From Candidatus Hodarchaeota archaeon (GTDB lineage: Archaea > Asgardarchaeota > Heimdallarchaeia > Hodarchaeales > YT1-039): a DNA stretch of 64,000 nt. This document shows, piece by piece, positions 63,828 through 64,000 of this stretch; position 1 is the first letter of the stretch; each line of letters begins with the position of its first letter. Made by a program: the position numbers and the translations under genes. The notes below the pieces were generated by a model. The model saw only the letters and a list, made by a program, of their open reading frames with translations. It had not been told where the DNA came from and did no database searches. Location: the NCBI GenBank assembly GCA_016840025.1, contig JAEOTF010000134.1, forward strand, positions 1 to 64,000. The letters are read 5' to 3'.

Positions 63828-64000
63828 TTAGATGAGAAACTTAGGCGGATATTTGTAGTCAAAGCAGGCGACAGGACTTTTCCAACCAATGTAGTCAAAG
63901 AATTTTTGAGTCGCTTTCTTAGTGAATCTTATGAAATAATAGACATCTTTTTTGGGAATGATGGATTTTCCATTTGCAAAATGCTGTTCACGTGGGTTAA
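63828..64000 (-). CDS. C-terminal part of a gene cut by the window edge
   Basis: A frame open to the right edge gives 56 residues before TAA: NPREQHFANGKSIIPKKDVY, YFIRFTKKATQKFFDYIGWK, then SPVACFDYKYPPKFLI. The pattern 'Y-F-I-R-F-T-K-K---KFFDYIG--SPV-CF-YKYP' vaguely resembles the end of LAGLIDADG-type or related DNA-binding proteins, but this is too short to name. Confidence 0.5.
   Translation of the reverse strand, partial: NPREQHFANGKSIIPKKDVYYFIRFTKKATQKFFDYIGWKSPVACFDYKYPPKFLI

Noticed and set aside
63698..63898. 66-codon minus-strand frame near the right end
   Set aside because: It overlaps two better-supported frames on the same strand and shows no protein-like pattern.

Overview
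The window is almost certainly chromosomal DNA of an Asgard archaeon. It encodes archaeal information-processing proteins (EF-2, ribosomal protein S26e, Cdc48, archaeal IleRS, the archaeal pantoate kinase/phosphopantothenate synthetase pair, an intron-containing tRNA). It also encodes an unusually complete set of eukaryote-like ubiquitin and ESCRT proteins. The DNA is A+T-rich, and GTG and TTG starts are common. I cannot fix the Asgard lineage from the sequence alone.

Region 1 (1-4.5 kb): a nucleotide-sugar dehydrogenase cut by the window edge, a short bacterial-type AlaRS and two unknowns. Region 2 (4.5-22.5 kb) is the core: a coiled-coil protein and an Rbx1/Apc11-like RING protein divergent from a ubiquitin-like protein and its E1 (CTG start, C-terminal UFD-like domain). 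Next come a zinc-ribbon/Yip1 membrane protein, a beta-CASP nuclease, ESCRT-I (Vps23/Tsg101-like UEV plus steadiness box, then Vps28), and a zinc-finger/coiled-coil/PH-like protein. EF-2, ESCRT-II Vps25 and Vps4 (MIT plus AAA) follow, then two ESCRT-III Snf7 proteins, ESCRT-II Vps22 and S26e. The genes suggest a ubiquitin-tag recognition and membrane-remodelling pathway: Ub, E1 and RING tag; ESCRT-I, -II and -III sort and cut; Vps4 recycles. No catalytic E2 and no JAMM deubiquitinase are in the window.

Inside that locus, between vps4 and snf7 (17.4-19.7 kb), sits a two-gene RAMP (Cas7-like/Cas6-like) operon with no CRISPR array, no other cas gene, an inverted repeat in its leader and a strongly structured sequence just after it. 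This is my best candidate for an undescribed system.

Region 3 (22.6-37 kb): a PadR regulator, an intact 1,280-bp IS with 14-bp inverted repeats and a 5-bp target duplication, an intron-bearing tRNA, a membrane HTH/PH-like protein, a phosphoribosyltransferase-like protein, Cdc48, and two divergent isoleucyl-tRNA synthetases. One IleRS has the swapped GXHH signature motif. Region 4 (37-57.3 kb) is an envelope region: two GT2 glycosyltransferases, two FtsX/MacB-type permeases (one with about 11 extracellular beta-sandwich repeats), secreted glycosidase-like, M14 peptidase and Fn3-like surface proteins, a nitroreductase, a URO-D family protein, an ABC transporter and a second beta-CASP nuclease. 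Region 5 (57.3-64 kb): small and membrane proteins, the CoA-pathway pair PPS/PoK, a secernin/C69 hydrolase and a gene cut by the right edge.
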